From Leptolyngbya sp. SIO4C5 (lineage in GTDB: Bacteria > Cyanobacteriota > Cyanobacteriia > Phormidesmidales > Phormidesmidaceae), in contig JAAHIC010000011.1 of the NCBI GenBank assembly GCA_010671965.1, positions 1 through 29,404 on the forward strand: 29,404 nucleotides of DNA, read 5' to 3'. Under the pieces are notes generated by a model. That model was not told where the DNA came from, ran no database searches, and worked only from the letters and a program-made list of their open reading frames with translations. A program made the translations under genes and the position numbers. Positions 15,024-22,847 of this stretch are shown one piece after another (position 1 is the stretch's first letter; every line of letters begins with the position of its first letter).

Positions 15024-16799
15024 TCACCTGCCCCAGAGCTTTTCAAACTCTCGCTGTTTAGCCAAATAAGCTTTAAATTCGGCTGAAGCAGTATCTTCCG
15101 ATTTAGAATCTGGAAAAAAGGTCAGCAGCTCAAGATATTTTCCAGTCTCTGCACCTGTCAGCGGATACATACGATGCCAAATCTGACCCACAAGCGTCTG
15201 CGGCGTTCGAGTCCTTTCACCCACATAGCCCGAGACTGTTGTTTGATAAATACGGGCAGGCTCCATCTCACCAAAACGCTGCATCGCTAGCGATGAGCTT
15301 TTACTCTGAGGTCTGCTCGGTGATCTAGAACGAGAGTGATGGGATTTTGAGCGCTGATTGCGCTGAGAATTAGATTTGTCGTGCAGCCAGGGAATCACCT
15401 TGCTATCTTTTGCGCTTTTAGCTTTGCGCCCCCAGACCTGAACGCGCTCGGATTTCCAAACCTCACGCCAGCGATCGGTCGGGTTCTTGCCATCTGCATC
15501 AGATCTAAGGAGATCTGGGAAAAGCGCTTTCCACGCTGTAAACGCTGCTTGGGTACTGTCGATGACCTCAGTGACATCTTTTAAGCCCTGAATTTTATTA
15601 TCAATTTCATCAAGCCACTGCCAGTGACACCCAATAGGATGGCGTTTGTATTGCGGCATAAAAAGGCTGTGATCGGCTCTGCGCCAAGAGTTACCAAAAC
15701 CACCCAGCAGCAGCGCAAACTGAGTCAACTGGTCAATGAGGTTTTTGAGTTCAGCCTCATGCTCAGTCGATTTTGTTAGCTTCCAGCGAAGTTCACACTC
15801 AACGTCGTAGAACGTAGCTGGAGAATTATACGTCTTAACTTCCTGAAGCCATTTGGTTTCGTCATTCAGCATATTGACATCAAGGCTGAGGAGACCCTGC
15901 GCCCCTTTATCTCGAATGCCACCAAACAAAGTTTGCACCAATCGCTCAGCCGTAGCGTCTTCTCTAACTAGCCCACCGAATAGCCGTAAAGCATGGCCTC
16001 GAAAGGCCGCCTTAATCAGATTGGGCCGAAATTCTGGCGTTCGGTTCTGCACCAAGATGGGAGCAATACCGTGCCCCTTCAACTGGGCTGAATGCAAGAC
16101 TTTTTGCGGTTTAGGGGCTGTATCGTCTGCCGACAGGGTTGCCAGTCCATCAAAAAGGCCATACCCACAAGACACCCGGCAACCGATGCCAGCAAAGAGG
16201 GCACTTTCCCATATTTTAAAGATCTGCTGCCATTCCGCCTCATCTAAAGCAAAAGAGCTAGAAAATCCAAAGATAATCTCTGTTCGATAGAGTGAAATTT
16301 GCGCTAGGGCCGCGCTTCTCCCCTGACGTTTGACTTGCCGATCTTGTTGAGGATGGACGACATCGACGAGATGATTTTGCCATTGGTCGCTAGTGGGATA
16401 GCCGCCGTGAAAGCGTAAAATGCCGGGACGAAACTCATCTTCAAACGCTTGACCGCAGTAGCGATCGCGCTCTGCCGCCGGGCAAACCCGCCGAAAAGCC
16501 CCCTTCATACTGCTACCCGGAATAAACGGCCAGCCGCCTGCGCCCATCACAGGTCTGATCAAATCGTTGTCCTGACCGCTGTTGGTGACCAAGCGCCAAC
16601 CAATAGTATAGGAATGGGTTTTAACACTCTCATCAAACTCAGGTGCTTCAGGCCGAGTGCCGTCTAGCCATTCCTCTGTCCATTTGAAAATATCAGGATC
16701 TTTACCGCTGGGAATAAAGTGGAGTTGAGCGCGATCTCTAACTTGCGCCCGAAACATCATCGGAACATGCTCAAAGCCATCGTATGCAGAATAGGTCAT
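15024..16799 (-). CDS. Cmr6-Cmr1-like RAMP fusion protein with RS-rich linker
   Basis: The protein has 591 residues, about twice a normal Cmr6. Residues ~60-220 are a Cmr6-like RAMP domain with FIPGSSMKGAFRR (~92-104) and the glycine-rich loop GIGCRVSCGYG (204-214). Residues ~240-395 form a second RAMP domain of Cmr1 character: RTPEFRPNLIKAAFRGHALR and LFGG, then ALLLGGFGNSWRR. A charged Ser/Arg-rich stretch follows (~474-503, SKSHHSRSRSPSRPQSKSSS), then a C-terminal piece (~515-591) with VGQIWHRMYPLTG. Cmr1 and Cmr6 cap the crRNA 3' region of the III-B complex, and no separate cmr1 gene is present, so one chain may serve both roles. It lies 71 bp after cmr5. The assignment of the second half to Cmr1 is my reading. 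Confidence 0.8.
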   Translation of the reverse strand: MTYSAYDGFEHVPMMFRAQVRDRAQLHFIPSGKDPDIFKWTEEWLDGTRPEAPEFDESVKTHSYTIGWRLVTNSGQDNDLIRPVMGAGGWPFIPGSSMKGAFRRVCPAAERDRYCGQAFEDEFRPGILRFHGGYPTSDQWQNHLVDVVHPQQDRQVKRQGRSAALAQISLYRTEIIFGFSSSFALDEAEWQQIFKIWESALFAGIGCRVSCGYGLFDGLATLSADDTAPKPQKVLHSAQLKGHGIAPILVQNRTPEFRPNLIKAAFRGHALRLFGGLVREDATAERLVQTLFGGIRDKGAQGLLSLDVNMLNDETKWLQEVKTYNSPATFYDVECELRWKLTKSTEHEAELKNLIDQLTQFALLLGGFGNSWRRADHSLFMPQYKRHPIGCHWQWLDEIDNKIQGLKDVTEVIDSTQAAFTAWKALFPDLLRSDADGKNPTDRWREVWKSERVQVWGRKAKSAKDSKVIPWLHDKSNSQRNQRSKSHHSRSRSPSRPQSKSSSLAMQRFGEMEPARIYQTTVSGYVGERTRTPQTLVGQIWHRMYPLTGAETGKYLELLTFFPDSKSEDTASAEFKAYLAKQREFEKLWGR

Positions 16800-16870
16800 C
16801 TTAGGCGGTTATAAATGGGCGAGAAAAGCCATTGAGCCTGACATGACAATCAGGCACTAGATTTGAAGCC

Positions 16871-17380
16871 TCACTTAGAATCGAGATCTTTATAGCGTTG
16901 CGTCCACCAAACAAGGGAGTCGCAGAGTTGAGTCAGGACAGCCTGAGCAATCCGCCGGTCTTCCAGGGTCAGCTTAGTTTCAGATTTTCCATGCTTGATA
17001 GGCATACCGCCCCAAAACTGTTGCGCTATAGACTCAATTTCCCTAGATTTAGGCGTTGGGTTGAAGCCTCGCGGTAGGAAGATGTGTGCTTCGCCCATCA
17101 GGTCAGCGAAGGCTTCCCAGGTGTTGTACCAGTACAGTCCCTGGTTGAACTCTTCTGTCTTGGCTTTTTTAGCGTTTCGCTCTTCAGTCTTCTTAATTTT
17201 TTTAGTTTTCTCCTCAGCTTTGCTGAGCAGTCGAATATGCTCTCCCCAAAAACGTTCTAGACCGAAGGCAACCGTTGTCCGCATCTTATAAGACTGGTTG
17301 AGCGGATCTTTGGATTGCTGATGGGCTTGTAGCACCAGTCTCTGAGCAATTTCGTCTAGCTTATAAGTATGCCAGGTCAT
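16871..17380 (-). CDS. cmr5: CRISPR type III-B small subunit Cmr5
   Basis: The protein has 169 residues from the ATG at 17378-17380, which overlaps the cmr4 stop by four bases (ATGA). The longer reading from 17410 adds ten residues encoded within cmr4 and is less likely. It is all-helical in appearance: an N-terminal TYKLDEIAQRLVLQAHQQ and a strongly basic helix around KAEEKTKKIKKTEERNAKKA. Residues WGGMPIKHG and a closing helix follow. Small size, helical content, positive charge and position between cmr4 and cmr6 identify it as Cmr5, which forms the filament holding the target RNA. It is longer than a typical ~130-residue Cmr5, mainly because of the lysine-rich helix. Confidence 0.8.
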   Translation of the reverse strand: MTWHTYKLDEIAQRLVLQAHQQSKDPLNQSYKMRTTVAFGLERFWGEHIRLLSKAEEKTKKIKKTEERNAKKAKTEEFNQGLYWYNTWEAFADLMGEAHIFLPRGFNPTPKSREIESIAQQFWGGMPIKHGKSETKLTLEDRRIAQAVLTQLCDSLVWWTQRYKDLDSK

Positions 17381-18444
17381 GACGACAGTCCTCCCAACGT
17401 GACACGGCAATGACCGAAGCCAATAGACTCCAGACCACCAAAATAAAGATCCTGAGTTGTCTCGGGCGCGGGGCTACCTTCCTGTTCCACAGAGCCAAAC
17501 GGTTTCCACCCCGTCAGCTTCAGCGCCACCGGAAAAGCCAGATAGCTGCCTTCCGGTAACGCTTCTACATTAAAGAAAGCCCCTCCAGCCACCTTCTTTT
17601 CGCTATCTGCCAGCTTCACACGGGTCTGCCGGAAGAGCGCCATATCATGAATCGCCGCAATGTCGTTATCCCCCACCACGACTAAATTTTTCGGTTTGAG
17701 ACGGCTGCCGGGCGGAATCCAGGGTTGTATCTCCTCCTCTTCGACTAAATGAGGAATCTCGATATAACCGAGATTGAAGAACAACAGCTTGCTGTCTGAC
17801 CTTCCGCCAGTCCCCGGAATCGTTTTGCCATCTAGACTTGTAGCAGCCGTATAAGGGGCCACAGGTTCATCTTTCCATTTGGCTGGCAAGCGATCGCGCA
17901 CCGTTGGATTGATCAGCTTGTAGCGCTCCAGCAGCCGGGGGCTAGTTACCCAGACCACCGGCTGCCCCGGACAGAAGACCGGCAGCCAGAGCAAAGAGGC
18001 ATATTCAAACTTGACAATCGCCTCTGTCGTGCCACCATCACTGCGATCGCTGCCATTTTTGACTGCTTCATGGCCGTACCAGCGATGCTCATCGTAATCG
18101 ACAGGCGTTTTTATCTCCTCGTAACGCTGGGCTTGGTTTTCTAGCCACTTTAGCCTAGGGACGGGCGGCTTTGGCTTTCTCTCATCATCTTGCTCGATAA
18201 TGTCTTGTTCATAAGCATCTGGAATCTCAACACCTTTCTCTGCAAGTTGCTCTTCCAGCCATGCCTGGCGCTTGCCCCGCATATCCGCCCGGAAGCGACC
18301 CCGAATCGAACTACCCGGAACAATTCCGGTCTGCGTAAACTGATCTCGAAATACCAGATTAAGATTGCCGGTCTCTTCACCAGCGCTAGCTCCCACATGC
18401 AGCGGCGCTAGCGTTTCAATAATGCCAAAAGCAGTTTGATACAT
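17377..18444 (-). CDS. cmr4: CRISPR type III-B backbone subunit Cmr4
   Basis: The protein has 355 residues. RAMP hallmarks are PLHVGAS at 14-20, GIVPGSSIRGRFR at ~40-52, the strand SYLAFPVALKL near 300, and the C-terminal glycine loop LESIGFGH. Cmr4 forms the crRNA-binding backbone and normally cuts target RNA at 6-nt intervals, using an Asp in the loop just before PGSS. Counting from the PLHVG motif, the position equivalent to D26 of the Pyrococcus protein is N27 (TGNLNLVF), with no Asp until D34. Slicing may therefore be lost; this depends on a hand alignment. The gene begins 11 bases after cmr3 and its stop overlaps the cmr5 start. Confidence 0.88.
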   Translation of the reverse strand: MYQTAFGIIETLAPLHVGASAGEETGNLNLVFRDQFTQTGIVPGSSIRGRFRADMRGKRQAWLEEQLAEKGVEIPDAYEQDIIEQDDERKPKPPVPRLKWLENQAQRYEEIKTPVDYDEHRWYGHEAVKNGSDRSDGGTTEAIVKFEYASLLWLPVFCPGQPVVWVTSPRLLERYKLINPTVRDRLPAKWKDEPVAPYTAATSLDGKTIPGTGGRSDSKLLFFNLGYIEIPHLVEEEEIQPWIPPGSRLKPKNLVVVGDNDIAAIHDMALFRQTRVKLADSEKKVAGGAFFNVEALPEGSYLAFPVALKLTGWKPFGSVEQEGSPAPETTQDLYFGGLESIGFGHCRVTLGGLSS

Positions 18445-18455
18445 AGGAGATTAAG

Positions 18456-19583
18456 TCAAGAGGACACAAGTGATAGGGGAAAGGCCAGGGAACAGCCCCA
18501 ACGTTTGAAGGAATAGCCTTCATGGGGAAACCAGCCACCTTCTTCGCGTTTCCCGTCCGGCCATTTCAGCCAGGGGGCTAGCGAGTTTTCCAGCATATAG
18601 ACACTGCCCGCCGGAACTGCATAGCGTCCCCGAGAGAGCAGCTTGGGCTGAGACTGACCATGAATGTCTTGGCCGTGCTCATCGTGCTGATTGCCCAGCC
18701 GAAACCGAAAAGCCTGCGGGCGCTTCGTCAAAATCGATTGCACTGGATTATCCGGCCAGCTGAGCTGACCCTGCGGGCTGCGGCAGGGCGCTCGATAAGA
18801 GAGTCGGTTAGACCCCCATACGCCTGGACACGCGATCGCAAAACTTCTATCGAGTGCTTCAGGGGTATCCAACAGAGCGCGGATTGGTTCATCCGGCTCA
18901 ATCTTTTCGGAGGTGACCTGCGCTATGTGCCCTTCGCCGCCAAAGCGGTAGCAGCCCTCAGGGAGTTCTACATTAGAGAGATAGACTAAACAAACTTCAG
19001 GATCGAGCTGAATACCGTATTCCAAGAAAAGGCTGCCTCGCTCATCGTCTGACCCCACGCTGCGTCGTTCACTACTGCGCAGACGAGGATGTAGATGGGG
19101 CAATGGCTTCCAAGGCTCATCTGCTACGGGAATTGATTGCTTGGCATCAAGCGCGGCCTTGAAGGCAGCCAGCGATCGCACCTGGCTCCAATCCGCTAGT
19201 GTAATCCAGGTGTCGTACTGCCGTTTTTTGTAGCTAGTTTGGTCTATATCAGGATAGGGCAGCCAGCGATCGCCTTGCCAGCTCGATAGATGCTGCACGG
19301 AACCGCCCCAGGCCCAGCAGTGTAAGGGTGTTGGGACATAGAAGTTATCAGACTGCCAGCGGTATGCCCAAAACGGCCCTGCCAGCATCAACGAATCGAG
19401 GATATGGCGATCGCCCTGATACTGGGCGGCAAACAAGCCCGATAGCGTCGGTGTGTCTGGAGGAAAATGAGATCCTGATCTGCCAACTAAATTTTCTGGG
19501 GATAAAAAGCGACCTTTGCTGCCGTAGAGAAGGCCCAACGGCTGAATTAGAATTCGGTAAGTAAAGGTTGGAGTATTAGGCAT
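18456..19583 (-). CDS. cmr3: CRISPR type III-B subunit Cmr3
   Basis: The protein has 375 residues. The Cmr3 signatures are an N-terminal YRILIQPLGLLYGSKGRFLS, then HFPPDTPTLSGLFAAQ (the PP-S/T-GxxR-like family motif) and, near the end, RGRYAVPAGSVYMLEN, the very typical vPaGSVyff strand of this family. Cmr3 sits beside Cas10 at the foot of the III-B complex and holds the crRNA 5' handle. The gene starts three bases after the cas10 stop and is followed by cmr4 after 11 bases, so it lies in the middle of a tight operon. No unusual feature was noticed. Confidence 0.9.
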   Translation of the reverse strand: MPNTPTFTYRILIQPLGLLYGSKGRFLSPENLVGRSGSHFPPDTPTLSGLFAAQYQGDRHILDSLMLAGPFWAYRWQSDNFYVPTPLHCWAWGGSVQHLSSWQGDRWLPYPDIDQTSYKKRQYDTWITLADWSQVRSLAAFKAALDAKQSIPVADEPWKPLPHLHPRLRSSERRSVGSDDERGSLFLEYGIQLDPEVCLVYLSNVELPEGCYRFGGEGHIAQVTSEKIEPDEPIRALLDTPEALDRSFAIACPGVWGSNRLSYRAPCRSPQGQLSWPDNPVQSILTKRPQAFRFRLGNQHDEHGQDIHGQSQPKLLSRGRYAVPAGSVYMLENSLAPWLKWPDGKREEGGWFPHEGYSFKRWGCSLAFPLSLVSS

Positions 19584-19586
19584 GAC

Positions 19587-21488
19587 TCAGGCAGCGTTAG
19601 CAGGGACAGCTATGTTTGTTGCGTCTTGATTGAAAAGCTGAAAACCAACCTCAGCCAGAGATATGACCCAGTTGTTAAAGGCTTCTTGTTTGGCTTTGAG
19701 AGGCTCTATTTGCAGACCATCATCGCGGCCATCATCCAAAATCCCGGTCAGTGCATCGGGGGTACCAGGCTGTGTCCACAGAGGACTATGGGTTTCAAAC
19801 AGCTCTTCTGCTTCGCTTGGTAATAGCGGGGCCTGAGTCTGAGGATCGCGGATGAAGAGGTTGAACAGGCTCAGCGCAATTTGATGATTGCCATCGAAAG
19901 CGTGCCGCGCTTCCAGCTCTGCCACGTCTTTATAAAAATGTGTCCAATCCTGTTGACCGTTGCGATCGCGGTATCCATGCACTACTTTTGGCAAAAACCA
20001 CCAGGGACACGTCCATTCCACATGAGTGCCGCTGGCAAAGAGAACCCGTAGACAAACGCGATCGCGGCCACTTTTCTTTGCTACTTGTTCAGCTTTCTCG
20101 CAGTGCTGCAAGACATCACGCTGGGGCACCTGAGGCGAAGCCCACACAAATCCCACACTGGGGGTGACTGGCTTACGATCTTCTGCACCGTTCTCATCCC
20201 GGTGCCAAACCGCTTCCTTAAAATTGCACAGCCATCGAACGGCAGGAGCCGGCGTTTCGTTCGGGAAAAACACGCCCAAAAAGTCATCTCCTCCCGCAAA
20301 AATGATCCGCCCCTGCTGCCGGTCAAAATTGCGCATCAGCCCTCTCGCCCATCGCCGCATCTGACCGCTGAACGCTCTCAGGTTGTCAGCCGCCGTTTCT
20401 GGATCTTGAGTAATACGGCGAATATGACTGCCGGCCTGATCGCCATCCCCACGAAACCAACCCATCGGGTTGTCAGTTTTCCATAGATTGATCGCCTTGA
20501 AACTCTTGGGCAGCTCCCGCTGGATCCGGGGATCTTGAGCAACTGTTCTTAGCGTAGAGAGTCGCTTGGTTAGCTCTGGAATGTTGAGCTGCTCTCGATT
20601 CGTAATAATAGCTTCACCTAACGCTTTAGCCAGTTCGGTGGAGATGTGCTGCCTATTTTCGCGGTTGTATGCCTCATCTGACTGCTCTGACTCTCGCGAC
20701 AGCGGAACGATGGCATAGTGTTCGCGTAGCCTTTCGATACGGGCTGCTTGATTACGTTGATGATTAGAGAGATCTTCATTCAGAATGGCTTCTCCAATCT
20801 TGAGGTTCAACACCTGAAAAAAATCGCTCACCTGTTCCTGAGTTTCGGCCATGCTGCGCTGCTTGGCCCGAATATTACGATCTAGACCTGGCCAGGCGAT
20901 CGCATCAGCGCCAGAAAGGGTGGAGCTTTCACCAATCCAGTTGATGCCGACCCAATTGCGGTCAGCTTCTGCTTCATTCAGGGCATCTAAGGCACGCGGA
21001 ATACTATCCTCCTGTACCCAGAAAAACTCCCACGCATGGTTCTTCCACTGCTGCCAGTCGCGGTCCCAGGGCAGTGTTCTAGAAGCTTTGCGCTCCCATT
21101 GCTTATTTTCTACCCAGCGATCGTAAGCCGCATCAATCCAGTCCTGGCAGTGATCTCGTACCCATTGCTGACAGGCATCCATGATATTGTCCCAGGCTTC
21201 ATCAAAGGCAGCTCTAGCAGCCTCTTGAGGAAAATCTCCTTGAACCACAATCTGATCTGGAGTGCCTAGAATGATGTTTTCCTGATCTGAATCTGATATA
21301 GGTAACCTAAGTGGCACAGGAGAGACAACGGCCTCTTCACCTAGGGTTTGCTCAGCTTTCCGACAAATTGAATCTGCTAAATAAGAAAGGATGAAAGAAC
21401 TGCCATATAAGTCTCGTAATTTTCGGGTCTTCTCAATAAACTCAGTGACAGGAGAAAACGTAATCGCTGTAAAAATAGGCGCTTCCAT
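19587..21488 (-). CDS. cmr2: Cas10/Cmr2 cyclic-oligoadenylate synthase without HD domain
   Basis: The protein has 633 residues. It begins directly with the first Palm domain (ITFSPVTEFIEKTRKLRDLY, then GSSFILSYLADS at ~29-40). The N-terminal HD nuclease domain found in many Cmr2 proteins is absent. A GDGDQAG motif at 347-353 and the GGDD active site in IIFAGGDDF (399-402) are intact. PSVGFVWASPQVPQRDVL and the EKAEQVAKKSGRD helix follow, as in nucleotide-cyclase-like Palm domains. The expected activity is synthesis of cyclic oligoadenylate or a related messenger on target RNA binding, without DNA cleavage. The gene lies 52 bp after the S-4TM gene and three bases before cmr3. Whether the product is cA3, cA4, cA6 or something else cannot be read here. 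Confidence 0.93.
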   Translation of the reverse strand: MEAPIFTAITFSPVTEFIEKTRKLRDLYGSSFILSYLADSICRKAEQTLGEEAVVSPVPLRLPISDSDQENIILGTPDQIVVQGDFPQEAARAAFDEAWDNIMDACQQWVRDHCQDWIDAAYDRWVENKQWERKASRTLPWDRDWQQWKNHAWEFFWVQEDSIPRALDALNEAEADRNWVGINWIGESSTLSGADAIAWPGLDRNIRAKQRSMAETQEQVSDFFQVLNLKIGEAILNEDLSNHQRNQAARIERLREHYAIVPLSRESEQSDEAYNRENRQHISTELAKALGEAIITNREQLNIPELTKRLSTLRTVAQDPRIQRELPKSFKAINLWKTDNPMGWFRGDGDQAGSHIRRITQDPETAADNLRAFSGQMRRWARGLMRNFDRQQGRIIFAGGDDFLGVFFPNETPAPAVRWLCNFKEAVWHRDENGAEDRKPVTPSVGFVWASPQVPQRDVLQHCEKAEQVAKKSGRDRVCLRVLFASGTHVEWTCPWWFLPKVVHGYRDRNGQQDWTHFYKDVAELEARHAFDGNHQIALSLFNLFIRDPQTQAPLLPSEAEELFETHSPLWTQPGTPDALTGILDDGRDDGLQIEPLKAKQEAFNNWVISLAEVGFQLFNQDATNIAVPANAA

Positions 21489-21540
21489 TAGGTTTAGAGA
21501 ATAGAAGGACTGTGTAGCTACTGGATAAGAAAATAGGCGC

Positions 21541-22458
21541 TTAGAAAGTTTGCTTTTGAGCTTCTAAAGCTTCTTTGACTAGGACTTCCGCGCTTTTATT
21601 CATCAATTCCTGATTGCCAGTTCTTAGTAATTGATAGAACCAGTTGAAGATGAGAGGACTGTTAGCTCGATTATCAAAAATAGCGTCCTGTAACCGAACA
21701 GAAGCTTCATAGATCTGCTGCGGGGTTTTATTCGCATACAAAGCAGAAGACCAAATATCTCGAACTTTTTCTCGCAAGCGATCCAGGGTTTCTGCTGCTT
21801 TCATATTTTCCCGGTACTGAGAGATGCCAAGTATCAAGGCAGGAAAGAGCGGCGCAACGACAGTCAATAAAAACTTTTGCAAAGTCAGCCCACCGATGAA
21901 ACCGATTAGCAACACGCCGATAGTGAGTAAAGATAATAAGGCGATCACCCAGCCTGAATATCGTCGCCTGAGATCAGCATCCCACCAGCAATTAGTGCGC
22001 TGACAGACTAGCCGAGCTAGCTCTAGTGACAAAGGCTTAATAGCTGTCGGATACCAGTCTTCTAAGCGGTCATAGTTTTTCTCACGTTTGAGGTACTGTT
22101 GATTGGCTCTGATAATAATTTCAGGGTTGGGAGGTGCTCCAATATTAAAATCGTTCCAGTTAAATTGAAAGAGTTCACAGTCAAAGACTTGTTGGACTTT
22201 AGCGGCAGTAGTTTGAAGATTCTTTTGATAAGGCGTAATGACTAGCAGGCTGAGTAAAGTAACAGCGATGCCCCATAAAGCCGCATAGACTTCCAAAGAC
22301 GGCCATACTGCGACTAGAAGCACCCAGGCCAGCATCAGGGGAACACTCAGCACAAAGTTTAGAGACAACATCCGCTTTGCCTGAACATACAGTTGGCTGA
22401 AGGCTCCTAGCCTTTCTAACTGATGGACCTCATTTTGCTGCTCTGGAATGGTATTCAT
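21541..22458 (-). CDS. S-4TM family predicted pore-forming effector
   Basis: The protein has 305 residues and four hydrophobic segments: ~33-52, ~56-76, ~168-190 and ~192-212. A cytosolic stretch between pairs carries the family signature DWYPTAIKPLSLELARL and VCQRTNCWWDADLRRRY (~134-167). The C-terminal tail has RLQDAIFDNRANSPLIFNWF (~255-274). These match the S-4TM family, predicted by comparative genomics to be membrane-disrupting effectors near nucleotide second-messenger enzymes. It has no signal peptide, CARF or SAVED domain. It is first in the cmr operon, 52 bp before cas10 on the same strand. I infer that a Cas10-made messenger triggers it; the ligand-binding site is not identifiable by eye. 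Confidence 0.8.
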   Translation of the reverse strand: MNTIPEQQNEVHQLERLGAFSQLYVQAKRMLSLNFVLSVPLMLAWVLLVAVWPSLEVYAALWGIAVTLLSLLVITPYQKNLQTTAAKVQQVFDCELFQFNWNDFNIGAPPNPEIIIRANQQYLKREKNYDRLEDWYPTAIKPLSLELARLVCQRTNCWWDADLRRRYSGWVIALLSLLTIGVLLIGFIGGLTLQKFLLTVVAPLFPALILGISQYRENMKAAETLDRLREKVRDIWSSALYANKTPQQIYEASVRLQDAIFDNRANSPLIFNWFYQLLRTGNQELMNKSAEVLVKEALEAQKQTF

Positions 22459-22847
22459 CCTGACTTTTAAGAAGATGGATGTGGCAATATCACTGAAGTA
22501 GACGCATAACTGCGTGAAAATTCGGTATCGGCTAACCTATCGCCCACAAGGTTAGTCCTAGTTACAGCTTCTTTGCCATCCTTTCCAGAAGTTTTAAGAA
22601 GAATTTAGCTCTGTTGTAAAAATGACACTGCTGATGAAGGAAGTCATTCTCAAACTGAGACATACTGATACAAGCCTGTCTGTCGATGTAACGTTGGTCT
22701 AAGGCTGAACGGAGCAGCTTGTCTAGTTGCTCAAACACCTTCTGAATAAGCTTTGGCAGCACAGCACCATGTGAGGATGTAGTGATGAGGGGTTAAAGCT
22801 TCCAAACCTTTTACCCATCTGCGATTACGTTGCTCATTAAGTGCGCG
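22459..22847. other. Divergent intergenic region between the cmr operon and the sigma/CHAT operon
   Basis: This gap of nearly 390 bp should hold the promoter of the S-4TM/cmr operon (leftward) and that of the sigma-like gene (rightward), but I find no clear -35/-10 pairs. A 66-codon minus-strand frame with a GTG start (22562-22762) is present. Its product (LLRSALDQRYIDRQACISM and RAKFFLKLLERMAKKL) is helical and faintly like the C-terminal half of the four-helix-bundle proteins. It may be a remnant or may be chance. Confidence 0.3.

Noticed and set aside
22562-22762. 66-codon minus-strand frame as a gene
   Set aside because: It has a GTG start, no visible ribosome binding site and only a faint likeness to the C-terminal half of four-helix-bundle proteins. 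I note it only as a possible remnant.
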